The translations under genes and the position numbers were made by a program. This document shows positions 25,486-35,420 of a stretch of DNA of 64,000 nt, one piece after another; position 1 is the first letter of the stretch; each line of letters begins with the position of its first letter. The notes under the pieces are model-generated. The model saw only the letters and a program-made list of their open reading frames with translations. It ran no database searches and was not told where the DNA came from. Origin of the DNA: Gemmatimonadota bacterium (GTDB lineage Bacteria; Gemmatimonadota; Gemmatimonadetes; Longimicrobiales; Gaopeijiaceae); assembly GCA_030827315.1 (NCBI GenBank), contig JAURER010000012.1, forward strand, positions 1-64,000. Reading direction: 5' to 3'.

Positions 25486-26001
25486 TCAGGCCGAGGCCCG
25501 GGCTGCCTCCACCCGCTCGACGTCACCCTCCTCGAGCCCGTGGTAGAGGTAGAGCACCTGGTCGATGAGATGACTCGTCATGTCGAGCTCTGCCCGACGC
25601 CGCGCCGTCTCGTCCTCGTCCGCCCCCGCGGGCCCCTCCTCGAGCTGCACGACCCGCTGCGCGAGGAAGTCCAGCAGGTCCGCGACCACGCCGGGCCGCG
25701 GGTTGGCCGGCGAGAGCGCGTCGGGCATGACCTCTTCCAGGAGAAGACCGCGCACGTACGCCAGGAGCCCCGGGAAGGTCAGCGCCGCGAGCGGCCCCTC
25801 CTCGAGGGCCTCCTCGTCGGTGATGTGCTCCCACTCGAGCTCGTTCCAGTACAGGTCCTGCGCCTCGGAGAGGAGGTACTTCCGCGTGTCCTCGGGGAGC
25901 GGCTCGTCCGCGCCCGCCGTGGGGGCCCCGAGGCTTCGGCCGAGGATGCGCTCGAGACGCTCGCGCCGGCCGACGATCAGCGTGCTGGCACGTCCGGTCA
26001 T
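25486..26001 (-). CDS. Conserved-looking protein of unknown function
   Basis: A 171-residue acidic, helical, probably cytoplasmic protein. It has TLIVGRRERLERILG near the start, LYWNELEWEHITDEEA in the middle, and LDMTSHLIDQVLYLYHGLEEGD near the end. I see no signal peptide, membrane helix or known motif. The ATG at 26001 gives the most protein-like start. It leads the GDPD-tilS-hpt-ftsH run with a 13-base gap, so it may belong to that unit. Function unknown. Confidence 0.65.
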   Translation of the reverse strand: MTGRASTLIVGRRERLERILGRSLGAPTAGADEPLPEDTRKYLLSEAQDLYWNELEWEHITDEEALEEGPLAALTFPGLLAYVRGLLLEEVMPDALSPANPRPGVVADLLDFLAQRVVQLEEGPAGADEDETARRRAELDMTSHLIDQVLYLYHGLEEGDVERVEAARASA

Positions 26002-26237
26002 GATGTTCGCCTGCCATCCGTTGGAGTCGTTCCGGGGCGGGACCGCTGCGGGGAACCGCCGGGGAGTGGCAAGATAGGACAGTCGCGGCCCGGGGGAAAT
26101 TCGCGTAAGCCTTCTCTGGCCACGCGCCATCCGGTTGCCGATGTTCGGGCTGCGCGCCGGACCACCCGGGTCCGAGGCCCGACGGGACCGTCGCGCCCAC
26201 GTCCACAGACTTCCGCAGAGAACCCCGGAGCCGCCCG

Positions 26238-27503
26238 ATGCGCCGCACGAACCTTCTCCTGCTCCTCGCGCTTCTCGCCGCCCGCCCCGCGGACGTCTCG
26301 GCTCAGGAGTCCTGGCTCCTGCGACCGGATCGCGTCTGGGACGGTGCCACGATGCACGAGGGATGGTCGGTCCGCGTCCGCAACGGCTTGATCGAGGCGG
26401 CCGGCCCGGGGCTCACCGCCCAGGGAGCGCGCGAGGTCGCGCTTCCGGGCACGACCCTCCTGCCCGGCATGATCGAGGGGCACTCGCACGTGCTGCTGCA
26501 CCCGTACAACGAGACACCCTGGCGCGACCAGGTCCTCTTCGAGTCGCTCGGCGAGCGGACGGCACGCGCCACCGTCCACGTGCGCGAGACGCTCATGGCC
26601 GGCTTCACGACCGCGCGCGATCTGGGCGCGGAGGGGGCCGGGTACGCCGACGTGGGCATCAAGGCGGCCATCGACAAGGGGGTCATCCTCGGCCCCAGGA
26701 TGCTCGTGTCGGGGCCGGCCCTCGTGGTCACCGGGAGCTACCAGCCGAAGGGCGCCCCGGAATGGCACCTCCCCGTCGGCGCCGAGGAGGCGGACGGGAT
26801 TGACGAGCTCACGCGGGTGACGCGCGACCAGATCGGTCGCGGGGCGGACTGGGTGAAGGTCTACGCCGACTATCGCTGGGGACCCGACGGGGACGCCCGC
26901 CCCACCTTCACGCAGGCGGAGCTCGAGCTCGTCGTGGAGATCGCGGAATCGTCGGGGCGCCCGGTCGTGGCGCACGCTTCGACCGCCGAGGGGATGAGAC
27001 GGGCCATCCTGGCCGGGGTTCGTACCATCGACCACGGCGACGGCGGTACCGCCGAGACCTTCGCGCTCATGGTCGAGCACGGGGTCGCGCTGTGCCCCAC
27101 GCTCGCGGCCGGCGACGCGATCTCCCAGTACGGCGGCTGGCGGAAGGGGATCGACCCGGAGCCGGCGCGCATCGCGGCCAAGCGCGACAGCTTCCGGCGG
27201 GCGCTCGAAGCGGGCGTCGACATGTGCTTCGGAGGCGACGTGGGCGTGTACCCGCACGGCGATAACGCGCGCGAACTGGAGCTGATGGTCGAGTACGGGA
27301 TGCGCGCGCCGGACGTTCTGCGCGTCGCCACCCAGGGCAACGCCCGGATCTTCGGCCTCGACGACCGGGGGCGCGTCGCGCCGGGGCTCCTCGCCGACCT
27401 GGTCGCGGTGTCCGGCGACCCCTCTTCGGACATCTCGTCGCTGCGGCGCGTGGAACTCGTGATGAAGGGCGGAGCGATCGTGCGCGGAGGCCCGGGCGAG
27501 TAA
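26238..27503 (+). CDS. Secreted metal-dependent amidohydrolase
   Basis: A 421-residue amidohydrolase-superfamily protein with a Sec signal peptide (MRRTNLLLLLALLAARPADV, likely cut after Ser-Ala). Metal-site candidates are HSH in GMIEGHSHVLLHP (H82, H84), a carboxylated lysine in DWVKVYADY, histidines in VVAHASTAEG and TIDHGDGG, and an aspartate in MCFGGDVGV. The C-terminal GLLADLVAVSGDP segment is typical of prolidase/imidazolonepropionase-like amidohydrolases, many of which are exported peptidases. It is monocistronic on the plus strand with GGAG upstream of the ATG. Substrate unknown. Confidence 0.88.
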   Translation: MRRTNLLLLLALLAARPADVSAQESWLLRPDRVWDGATMHEGWSVRVRNGLIEAAGPGLTAQGAREVALPGTTLLPGMIEGHSHVLLHPYNETPWRDQVLFESLGERTARATVHVRETLMAGFTTARDLGAEGAGYADVGIKAAIDKGVILGPRMLVSGPALVVTGSYQPKGAPEWHLPVGAEEADGIDELTRVTRDQIGRGADWVKVYADYRWGPDGDARPTFTQAELELVVEIAESSGRPVVAHASTAEGMRRAILAGVRTIDHGDGGTAETFALMVEHGVALCPTLAAGDAISQYGGWRKGIDPEPARIAAKRDSFRRALEAGVDMCFGGDVGVYPHGDNARELELMVEYGMRAPDVLRVATQGNARIFGLDDRGRVAPGLLADLVAVSGDPSSDISSLRRVELVMKGGAIVRGGPGE

Positions 27504-27529
27504 CGGCACTTCCCCTCGTCTCACCGTTC

Positions 27530-27730
27530 GGCCCGGTCGACGTCGACAGCCACGACTGGACCTTCTTCCTCATGAAGTACGGGATGCTCACCAAGGACGT
27601 CCAGATCGGCTCGGCGCTCGCGAGCGCGGGGATGGCCTCCATGTCGCTCGCGCCCGGCGCGTGGGTCCTGCGAATCATGGCCCGGAGGCCGTCGGCGACG
27701 GGCGCCGGAGGCGGTGGAGCGGTCGCCTAG
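27530..27730 (+). pseudogene. Coding-like segment without a good start, possible gene remnant (52-residue ORF inside)
   Basis: From about 27530 the plus strand in one frame shows strong G/C third-position bias. It reads FGPVDVDSHDWTFFLMKYGM, continues LTKDVQIGSALASAGMASMS and LAPGAWVLRIM, and ends in a Gly/Ala-rich tail at TAG 27728-27730. The only ATG is at 27572, mid-segment and without a ribosome site; it would give 52 residues. No start codon lies between the amidohydrolase stop and this ATG in that frame. It looks like the C-terminal end of a lost gene, or a small protein using an unusual start. Its stop overlaps the convergent neighbour's stop. Confidence 0.35.
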
Positions 27731-28233
27731 AACGGCCAGGCCAGCTCCACCCCCCCCGAAACCAGGCGGAGCGCCGGAAGTGGCTCCGGCGGCCCGAAGA
27801 GGGCCGCGTCGAGGAACGGGGTCACGGTTCCGCCGAGCCATCCGCGGATGTCCCAGCCGACGCCCAGGACCCCCGCCGGATGGGCTGGTCCCTCGTCCAG
27901 GTCCCAGGACAGGCCTCCCCCGGCCCGGACGAAGGCGGCCGAACCCCGCGACGGGTAGAAACGTGCGGTAAGGAAGAGCGAGACCCTTCGCACCGTCTCG
28001 CTCCGCGTCGAGCCGTACCAGTAGATGCCGGCGGCCTCGCCAACGACCCAATCGCCGAGCGGAAGTGCCCCGCGGACGCCGGCACCGGCCCCGTCGACAC
28101 CTTCGACACAACCCTGCGCCCGGCAGAGGGAGCCCCAGAAGACGGACGGCCCCAAGGCACGCTCCCCGGGGGCCTGTGCCTCCACGGCGCTCGCGAGCGC
28201 GAGCACGACGGCGACGGCGTTCACGACTCTCAT
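27727..28233 (-). CDS. Secreted, outer-membrane beta-barrel-like protein
   Basis: A 168-residue protein with a clear signal peptide (MRVVNAVAVVLALASAVEAQ) and a mature part rich in Gly and alternating hydrophobic/polar residues, ending in phenylalanine (LVSGGVELAWPF), as outer-membrane barrel proteins often do. Segments such as LGVGWDIRGWLGGTVTPFLD fit beta strands. A CRAQGC pair could form a disulphide. GGGGAGG lies about eight bases before the ATG. A possible 51-residue ORF overlaps its start upstream (ATGA). Function unknown. Confidence 0.7.
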   Translation of the reverse strand: MRVVNAVAVVLALASAVEAQAPGERALGPSVFWGSLCRAQGCVEGVDGAGAGVRGALPLGDWVVGEAAGIYWYGSTRSETVRRVSLFLTARFYPSRGSAAFVRAGGGLSWDLDEGPAHPAGVLGVGWDIRGWLGGTVTPFLDAALFGPPEPLPALRLVSGGVELAWPF

Positions 28234-28385
28234 GACATCCTCCCCTCTCGAGGCCACCCCAACGGTAGCCGAACCGTGCGCGGAGGGGTGTCAGGATACT
28301 CCCGGGGGCGCCCGTGGCGAAACGCGACGGCGAGCACGGCACCCACCAGGGCAGCCGCGGCCGGCGTTGCGGTACGCAGGGTCAT
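28230..28385 (-). CDS. Possible small membrane protein, 51 residues
   Basis: The ORF starts at ATG 28385 (MTLRTATPAAAALVGAVLAV), has a hydrophobic helix at about residues 7-21, a basic/proline-rich tail, and a stop that overlaps the next gene's ATG (ATGA), a common coupling form in this genome. It lacks a good ribosome site, and third-position bias is moderate. It may be a real small protein cotranslated with the barrel-like protein, or chance. Confidence 0.3.
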   Translation of the reverse strand: MTLRTATPAAAALVGAVLAVAFRHGRPREYPDTPPRTVRLPLGWPREGRMS

Positions 28386-28448
28386 GGGTCGGTGGGGCGG
28401 TTGAGATCCGCGCCAACACCACGACGAATCCATGAAGACGGAAACGAA

Positions 28449-28476
28449 AAACGCCCCGCCCGAAGGCGAGGCCGTT
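28449..28476 (-). terminator. Intrinsic terminator after the tRNA gene
   Basis: Read on the minus strand, GCCTCGCC-TTCG-GGCGGGGC forms an eight-pair stem (one G-T pair) with a stable UUCG-type loop, extended by AAC/GTT pairs past a one-base bulge, and followed by TTTTTCG. It lies 26 bases past the tRNA 3' end. Confidence 0.85.
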
Positions 28477-28502
28477 CTCAACCCGTGGTCGACCGTCGAC
28501 AG

Positions 28503-28576
28503 TGCCGGAGGAGGGACTCGAACCCCCGACACGCGGATTATGATTCCGCTGCTCTAACCGACTGAGCTACTCCGGC
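28503..28576 (-). tRNA. tRNA with CAT anticodon (elongator Met or Ile2)
   Basis: A 74-base tRNA folding into a full cloverleaf on the minus strand: acceptor GCCGGAG/CTCCGGC with discriminator A, D arm AGCTCAGTCGGTTAGAGCA, anticodon stem GCGGA/TCCGC enclosing ATCATAA (anticodon CAT at plus-strand 28540-28542), and T arm with TTCGAGT. CCA is not encoded. The paired first base (G1-C72) and the lack of three G-C pairs in the anticodon stem exclude initiator tRNA. Elongator Met and lysidine-modified Ile2 share this anticodon and cannot be separated here by eye; tilS lies 4 kb away. Confidence 0.95.
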
Positions 28577-28587
28577 AGGGGGCGAAA

Positions 28588-28616
28588 AAGCTCACGGGCG
28601 GCCGGATGGATGTCAA
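28588..28616 (-). promoter_or_regulatory. Probable promoter of the tRNA gene
   Basis: A perfect TTGACA (28611-28616 on the minus strand) with a 17-base spacer leads to GAGCTT (28588-28593), a poor -10 match. The predicted start lies about five bases before the tRNA 5' end, which fits. Confidence 0.4.
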
Positions 28617-28706
28617 CTGCCACAACGCCTTGCGGAGAGCCGCGAAAGCGGGCACGCTTCGGCTACGCGCGCGAACAGCAGGCCTACCCTCATCCGGAGC
28701 ACGATC

Positions 28707-29654
28707 ATGGACCCGGCCGCGATCCTCATCCCCGCCATCCTTCTGGCGGGCGGAGCGATTCTCACGGGCGTGCGCGTCCTCTTCGAGTACGAGCGGGGCG
28801 TCGTTTTCCGCCTGGGCAAGCTGACCCGCGCCAAGGGACCGGGGCTCGTCTTCCTCGTGCCGTTCGGCATCGACCGCCTGCGCAAGATGGACCTTCGGAT
28901 CGTGGCCCTCGACATCGCGCCGCAGGACACGATCACGCGGGACAACGTGTCGGTGCGGGTGAACGCCGTGGTCTACTTCCGCGTGGCCGATCCGACGAAG
29001 GCGGTCATCGAGATCGAGGACTACTACTTCGCGACCAGTCAGCTCGCCCAGACGACGCTGCGCTCCGTGATCGGTCAGTCCGAGCTCGACGAACTCCTCG
29101 CCGAGCGGGAGCGCATCAATGAGGTCGTCCGTGAGATCATCGACGCCGGAACCGATCCGTGGGGCATCGAGGTGACCGGCGTGGAGATCAAGGACATCGA
29201 CCTTCCGCAGGAGATGAAACGGGCGATGGCGAAGCAGGCCGAGGCCGAGCGCGAGCGGCGCGCCAAGGTCATCAACGCCGAAGGCGAGTACCAGGCTTCC
29301 ACCAAGCTGGTTCAAGCCGCCGAGATCATCGAGCAGTTCCCGGTCGCCATGCAGCTCCGCTTCCTGCAGACGGTCACGGAGGTCGCCGTGGAAAACAACT
29401 CGACGACGCTCTTCCCGCTGCCGATCGATCTCTTCGCGCCCTTCGTCGCGGAGTCGAAGCGGGCCTCGCCCGAGGCGCGGGCACGGGCCCTGAAGGCCGC
29501 GACCGACGCGATGCTCTCCTCCTCGGTCCCTGCCGCCGAAAAGCATCTCGACGGGGGCGACGCGCAGGCGCTCCGACGCGCGGCGCGGAGGCTCCTCGAC
29601 GAGGTCGCCGCCGAGCAGGAAGAGGACGACCCGGAGCGGGGTGACGCCGGCTGA
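28707..29654 (+). CDS. Slipin/stomatin-like SPFH protein
   Basis: A 315-residue protein with an N-terminal membrane helix (about 5-22), then an SPFH/band-7 domain (about 25-190): [43 protein letters not shown], and [19 protein letters not shown]. It continues with a charged coiled coil (about 185-225) and an acidic tail. Slipins organise membrane microdomains and often pair with an NfeD-type partner, which is not adjacent here. It is alone on the plus strand and convergent with ftsB. Confidence 0.9.
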   Translation: MDPAAILIPAILLAGGAILTGVRVLFEYERGVVFRLGKLTRAKGPGLVFLVPFGIDRLRKMDLRIVALDIAPQDTITRDNVSVRVNAVVYFRVADPTKAVIEIEDYYFATSQLAQTTLRSVIGQSELDELLAERERINEVVREIIDAGTDPWGIEVTGVEIKDIDLPQEMKRAMAKQAEAERERRAKVINAEGEYQASTKLVQAAEIIEQFPVAMQLRFLQTVTEVAVENNSTTLFPLPIDLFAPFVAESKRASPEARARALKAATDAMLSSSVPAAEKHLDGGDAQALRRAARRLLDEVAAEQEEDDPERGDAG

Positions 29655-29667
29655 CGCCTCCCGGACG

Positions 29668-29672
<5 letters not shown>
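29650..29672. repeat. Inverted repeat spanning the stop codons of two convergent genes
   Basis: GCTGACG (29650-29656) and CGTCAGC (29666-29672) pair perfectly around a nine-base loop. They contain the slipin stop (29652-29654) and the ftsB stop (29668-29670). No T-run, so termination function is uncertain. Confidence 0.35.
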
Positions 29673-31292
<1,620 letters not shown>

Positions 31293-31338
31293 TCAGTGCT
31301 TCACGGGGCGGCGCGGTTCCCGAGGGCACCGGTCCACC

Positions 31339-32052
31339 TCATCCTGCGGCGAGAAGCGCGGCGACCGCGTCGCGCGCCCTCTCGGTCAGATCGTTCCTGC
31401 GGTCGAGCCCCACGTCCCTGACGGCGATCGCTTCCCCGAAGCGCACCGTGATCGTTCCGGGCCGGATCAGAAGCGATCCCTTCTTCATCACTTCACGAGA
31501 TCCGACGATTCCGGCAGGAACAATGTCCACGCCCGCCTGAATCGCCAAGACGAAGGCGCCCTTCTTGAACGCCCGGAGCTCTCCTGTGGCGGATCGCGTT
31601 CCTTCCGGGAACATGATGATGGTCGGCCGGTCTTCCTCCAACCTCTTTCTCGCGACCGCGAGCGACTCCACGGCGGACGCGTGGTCGCGTCGGTCGATGA
31701 AGATCTGCCCGCACGCGGCCGCGGCGCGCCCGAAGACGGGAACGCGCTCGAGCTCCCGCTTCGCGACGAAGACCCAGCGGCCGGGCAGGAAGCCTGCAAG
31801 CACGAGCACGTCGTACCACGACACGTGGTTGGCCACGAGGATCTGCGGGCGGCTCGGATCGATGGCCTCCACGCCCTCGAAGCGCACGTGCACGCCCGAC
31901 AGCCGGAGAATGAGCCGCGCCCAGTTCCGGGGCGCCCGGTCGTAGAGGTCGGCGCCCGGCGGCGTGCCCCGGTAGGCGTGCCAGATGATCTGGAGGCCGT
32001 ACCACAGGGTGGCCGGCACGATGGCGAGGGCGACCACGGCGAGGCGGATCAC
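31339..32052 (-). CDS. plsC: 1-acyl-sn-glycerol-3-phosphate acyltransferase (PlsC family)
   Basis: A 237-residue membrane acyltransferase of phospholipid synthesis. An N-terminal helix (about 3-22) precedes the catalytic motif ILVANHVSWYDVL (HxxxxD as NHVSWYD), then GQIFIDRRDHASAV, FPEGTRSATGELRAFKKGAF and IVPAGIVGS. The start is GTG at 32052, overlapping the thiL stop (GTGA). The open frame upstream is within thiL. Confidence 0.9.
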   Translation of the reverse strand: MIRLAVVALAIVPATLWYGLQIIWHAYRGTPPGADLYDRAPRNWARLILRLSGVHVRFEGVEAIDPSRPQILVANHVSWYDVLVLAGFLPGRWVFVAKRELERVPVFGRAAAACGQIFIDRRDHASAVESLAVARKRLEEDRPTIIMFPEGTRSATGELRAFKKGAFVLAIQAGVDIVPAGIVGSREVMKKGSLLIRPGTITVRFGEAIAVRDVGLDRRNDLTERARDAVAALLAAG

Positions 32053-33050
32053 GACGCTCCGGGCTCCGGCGACGCGACGCCTTCCCAGTGGTCGAAGCCG
32101 CCGCGTTCGAGTCGGGTCCTCGAGCCGTCCGGCCCCTGAAGCCACACCCCGCTCCCCTCGGACACGTAGCCGACACGCGTGACCTGCACGCCGAAGCGTG
32201 CGGCGAAGTACGCCGAGTCGATGACGCCGGGGTCGGTCACGAAGCAGAGCTCGTAGTCGTCGCCCCCGTGAAGCGCCGCGTCGAAGGCACCCTCGGGCCC
32301 GAGTGCCTCCACGGCGGCGGCGGCCACCGGAATGCGGTCCTCTTCAAGCGTGATGGCTACGCCGGACGCGGCGGCGAGATGTCCGGCGTCACCCGCCAGA
32401 CCGTCGGAAATGTCGATCATCGCGTCGACGAGCTCACGCTCCACGAGGGCGCGGGCCTCGTCCACGCGGGGACGGGGCGCCGCGAATGACCTGCGCAACT
32501 CGGCATTCGGCTCGCCACCCGCCTCCCAGCTTCGGACCGCCGCCGCGCTCGCACCGAGCGTGCCGGTCACCCAGACGTCGTCGCCCGGCTCGGCCCCGTC
32601 CCGCTGAACGGGCCACAGCGTCCGGCCCACCACCACCACGTCCAGCACGAGCGGGCCGGGAGAGTGCGAGACGTCGCCGCCCACCACCGGCGCCCCGTGG
32701 GCGAGGGCCACCGCGCGCACTCCCGCGTTGACCGCCGCGAGGTCCACGGATCCGCCGCGCGGGGCCGCGACGGAGAGCAGCACGGCGACCGGCATCGCAC
32801 CCATGGCGGCCAGGTCGGAGATCGCGGCGGCGCCGGCGCGCCAGCCGATCTCCTCGTCACTGATCCAGCTCCTCCGGAAGTGCACGTCCTCCACGGCCAT
32901 GTCCGTGCTGATGACCCAGCCGCCCTGGAGCACCGCGGCGTCGTCTCCGGGACCCACCATCACCTCCGGAGGCAGGGCGTCGTCGGCGGCGGTGAACCGG
33001 CGGATCAGGTCGAACTCGGCGCCCGCCCCGAGCTTCACGATTCGTCCCAT
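32049..33050 (-). CDS. thiL: Thiamine-monophosphate kinase
   Basis: A 333-residue ATP-dependent kinase making thiamine diphosphate from thiamine monophosphate. It has the AIR synthase-like fold with VGPGDDAAVLQGGWVISTDM, VEDVHFRRSW, DLAAMGAMP, VVGGDVSHSPGPLVLDV, AMIDISDGLAGDAGHLA and ALHGGDDYELCF. GGAGGAACG precedes the ATG at 33050, an unusually good ribosome site for this region. It follows nnrDE by ten bases. Confidence 0.93.
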   Translation of the reverse strand: MGRIVKLGAGAEFDLIRRFTAADDALPPEVMVGPGDDAAVLQGGWVISTDMAVEDVHFRRSWISDEEIGWRAGAAAISDLAAMGAMPVAVLLSVAAPRGGSVDLAAVNAGVRAVALAHGAPVVGGDVSHSPGPLVLDVVVVGRTLWPVQRDGAEPGDDVWVTGTLGASAAAVRSWEAGGEPNAELRRSFAAPRPRVDEARALVERELVDAMIDISDGLAGDAGHLAAASGVAITLEEDRIPVAAAAVEALGPEGAFDAALHGGDDYELCFVTDPGVIDSAYFAARFGVQVTRVGYVSEGSGVWLQGPDGSRTRLERGGFDHWEGVASPEPGAS

Positions 33051-33060
33051 CGTTCCTCCC

Positions 33061-34626
33061 TCAGCGCGCCGGATCGGCGTCGAAGATCACCATGGGCATC
33101 TCGAGATCGGTGCGGGCGGTTCCCCGCTCGGCGAGCGCGTCGGGCAGTCGCTCGACGACGTCGGACGGGGCGAGTCCGGCTCCGCGGTTCGCGAGCGCCG
33201 CCGCTCGCCCGGTCAGGTAGAGTCCCAGCGAACCCGCGAGCTCCGGCGCGCACCCCTGGGCCGCGAGGGCCACGACGGCTCCGGTCAGCGTGTCTCCCAT
33301 GCCCGCCACCGCGAGATCGGACGAGCTCTGGCTGTCGACCAGGACGGGGCCGCTCACCGCCGCCGTGAGCGACGGGGCCCCTTTGAGGAGCACGGTGCAG
33401 CGAAAGCGTTCACGGGCCGTCCGCAGGGCGTCGAGCCGGTCCGGCGGGTCCTCACCCAGAAGTCGCGCCATCTCCCCGGGGTGGGGCGTGAGGAGCGTCG
33501 GCCGACGGCCGGCTATGGACGCCAGGTCGACGACACCCTCGGCCGCGAGGTTGAGCGCGTCGGCGTCCAGCACGAGCGGGACCCCGTCGCCGGCGGCCGC
33601 GACGTGCTCGAGGACCCAACGTGCCGCGGCCGTCCGCCCCAGCCCGGGGCCGAGGGCGACAGCGTCGCTCGCGGCCATCGCTTCATCCAGCGCGGCACCG
33701 GCGGGCGCAATCCAGATCGCTTCGGGGAGAGCCGTCTGCACGATCTCGCGGTTCTCCTCGACGGTGCACACCCGCACCAGCCCCGCCCCGGCGCGAAACG
33801 CCGCTCGGGCCGCCAGCACGGCCGCGCCAGCCATGCCGACGCCCCCTCCCACCACGAGTACGCGCCCCACGCGGTTCTTGTGCGTGTCGGAATCACGCAG
33901 CGGAAGTCGGGCGCGGGCCCACGCGGGTGTGACGACCAGGGCGTCGGCGTCACGAGGGCTGAGAGGGGGGAATCCGATCTCGAGCGTCACCTGCCGCCCG
34001 ACCCGCGAGCGGGCCGGGTGCAGGAGCGACCCGAGCTTCGGGGCGCCGAACGACACCGTCACGTCCGCACGGATCGCGGCGCCGGGAACGGCACCGGTGG
34101 TCGCGTCGATGCCGGATGGAACGTCGAGGGCGAGAACGGGGCAACCTGACGCCTCGACCCGGGCGATCGCGGCGGCCTGCCGACCCCGCGGAGCACCGCG
34201 CGCTCCGGTTCCGAGGATCCCGTCCACCACCACCGGGCCAGCGGCCCAGAGGGCGTCCCATCCGCGCCCGTCGAGGTCCCCGTCCCGGACGATCTCGAGC
34301 GGCCACCCGTGCAGGAGCGGGTCCGCAGCGCCGCGGTCGGCCACAAGTACCGCAACCACCTGGCGTCCCCAGGCCGCGAGCGTCCGCAGCACGACCAGGG
34401 CATCCCCCCCGTTGTTGCCGGGACCGACAAGCCCCACGACCGGGCGGTCACCCCAGAGGCGGTGCAACACGCAGGCGGCCCCACGACCGGCATTCTCCAT
34501 GAGCACCGGCTCGGGGACATCCGTCTCGTCGATGGCACGGGCGTCGAAGGCCGCGGACTCGGCGGCCGTCTGCGCCCGAACGTCAGCGCGTGCCCAGGGG
34601 CGAAGCGGTACGGAGAGCTCGCTCAT
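33061..34626 (-). CDS. nnr: Bifunctional NAD(P)H-hydrate epimerase/dehydratase
   Basis: A 521-residue fusion that repairs hydrated NAD(P)H. Residues about 15-225 are the epimerase (YjeF_N/NnrE): MENAGRGAA, VGPGNNGGDALVVLRTL, LDVPSGIDATTG. Residues about 235-505 are the ribokinase-like dehydratase (NnrD): VLVVGGGVGMAGAAVLAARA, ALGPGLGRT, LDADALNLAAE, TLLTPHPGEMARLLG, VAGMGDTLTG. The fused order is as in E. coli YjeF. It precedes thiL with a ten-base gap. Confidence 0.95.
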   Translation of the reverse strand: MSELSVPLRPWARADVRAQTAAESAAFDARAIDETDVPEPVLMENAGRGAACVLHRLWGDRPVVGLVGPGNNGGDALVVLRTLAAWGRQVVAVLVADRGAADPLLHGWPLEIVRDGDLDGRGWDALWAAGPVVVDGILGTGARGAPRGRQAAAIARVEASGCPVLALDVPSGIDATTGAVPGAAIRADVTVSFGAPKLGSLLHPARSRVGRQVTLEIGFPPLSPRDADALVVTPAWARARLPLRDSDTHKNRVGRVLVVGGGVGMAGAAVLAARAAFRAGAGLVRVCTVEENREIVQTALPEAIWIAPAGAALDEAMAASDAVALGPGLGRTAAARWVLEHVAAAGDGVPLVLDADALNLAAEGVVDLASIAGRRPTLLTPHPGEMARLLGEDPPDRLDALRTARERFRCTVLLKGAPSLTAAVSGPVLVDSQSSSDLAVAGMGDTLTGAVVALAAQGCAPELAGSLGLYLTGRAAALANRGAGLAPSDVVERLPDALAERGTARTDLEMPMVIFDADPAR

Positions 34627-34681
34627 CGCTCTACACCCCCCGGGCGGCAGGCCAGCCGGGTGGCCGGGCGCGTACGTCGCG

Positions 34682-34879
34682 CTACTTGTACGACTGACCG
34701 ATCTGGCGGCCGAGCGTGATCTCGCCGTTGTCGATCCGAAGGTTGAATCCGCATTCCGGGCTCGAACACACCCACGCCTTGTAGCGGATCGGTGCTCCGT
34801 CCCTGCCGTAGTCCGACAGCGGAAGCAGAATGCCGCTGTCGCACTTCTGGCAGCGGGGAAACCCGCTTTCTCCCACCAT
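34682..34879 (-). CDS. Small zinc-ribbon protein
   Basis: A 65-residue protein with two cysteine pairs, CQKC near the start and CSSPEC about 25 residues later, which together suit one zinc ribbon. It ends GQIGQSYK. The ATG at 34879 is chosen over a TTG at 34885 because a GGGAGGGG ribosome site is correctly spaced from it. It lies 55 bases upstream of nnrDE. Function unknown; a nucleic-acid or protein-binding accessory is plausible. Confidence 0.65.
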   Translation of the reverse strand: MVGESGFPRCQKCDSGILLPLSDYGRDGAPIRYKAWVCSSPECGFNLRIDNGEITLGRQIGQSYK

Positions 34880-34981
34880 TTCCAACCCCTCCCATGGCGT
34901 CGTGACGACTCGCGTCGTCGGTAAGTCCGGTCGCGCCGGACGAGTCCTGGTCGTGCGTCCGCCAGGCGGCGGACAATCCCT

Positions 34982-35362
34982 TCAGCGAAGCGGCGTCCAG
35001 GGGTAGTTCGTCTCGAACGCTTCCTCGAAATCGAATACGTCGACGAAATCCTCGGGCTGGTCTTCGTCCTCCTTCACGAGGAGTCCGTGCTCGACCATCG
35101 CGAACACCACACGACCTACATCCTCGGTCTCGTGGATCCCCCAGTGCTCAAGGACGGCCCTGGCCAGCAGACCGTACCGCCCGATCGCGAGCTCCCGAAC
35201 GCCTTCGGTCAGTTCGCGTCCCGTGATGTGACGGGGCTTGTCGAGCCCCCGGATCACCGACTGCAACGCCAACATGACGAACTCGTAGGAGCGCGCGTGA
35301 AACCGCGGGTTCCGCTCCTGGAGTCGGTCGAGGACTTCGTCCTGGAATTGCAGTTCGTTCAT
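34982..35362 (-). CDS. Minf_1886 family protein
   Basis: A 126-residue protein matching the Minf_1886 family as I recall it: RNPRFHARSYEFVMLALQSV, ITGRELTEGVRELAIGRYGL, VLEHWGIHETEDVGRVVFAM, and a C-terminal acidic DVFDFEEAFETNYPW. The family occurs in Planctomycetes, Verrucomicrobia, Gemmatimonadota and relatives, and has no assigned function. It is all-helical and cytoplasmic. It lies between glyA and the zinc-ribbon gene. Confidence 0.75.
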   Translation of the reverse strand: MNELQFQDEVLDRLQERNPRFHARSYEFVMLALQSVIRGLDKPRHITGRELTEGVRELAIGRYGLLARAVLEHWGIHETEDVGRVVFAMVEHGLLVKEDEDQPEDFVDVFDFEEAFETNYPWTPLR

Positions 35363-35420
35363 GGGCGGAATGTGCGGAGACGCGCCCCGGTTCGCCAGAT
35401 CCGTGGCCGGGCGCCGAGCG

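Noticed and set aside
27067-27678. 203-residue minus-strand open frame opposite the amidohydrolase end
   Set aside because: Its translation is Arg/Pro-rich shadow sequence; the plus-strand frames carry the coding bias.
28503-28576. Initiator tRNA-Met
   Set aside because: The first acceptor pair is G1-C72 and the anticodon stem lacks the three consecutive G-C pairs of initiators.
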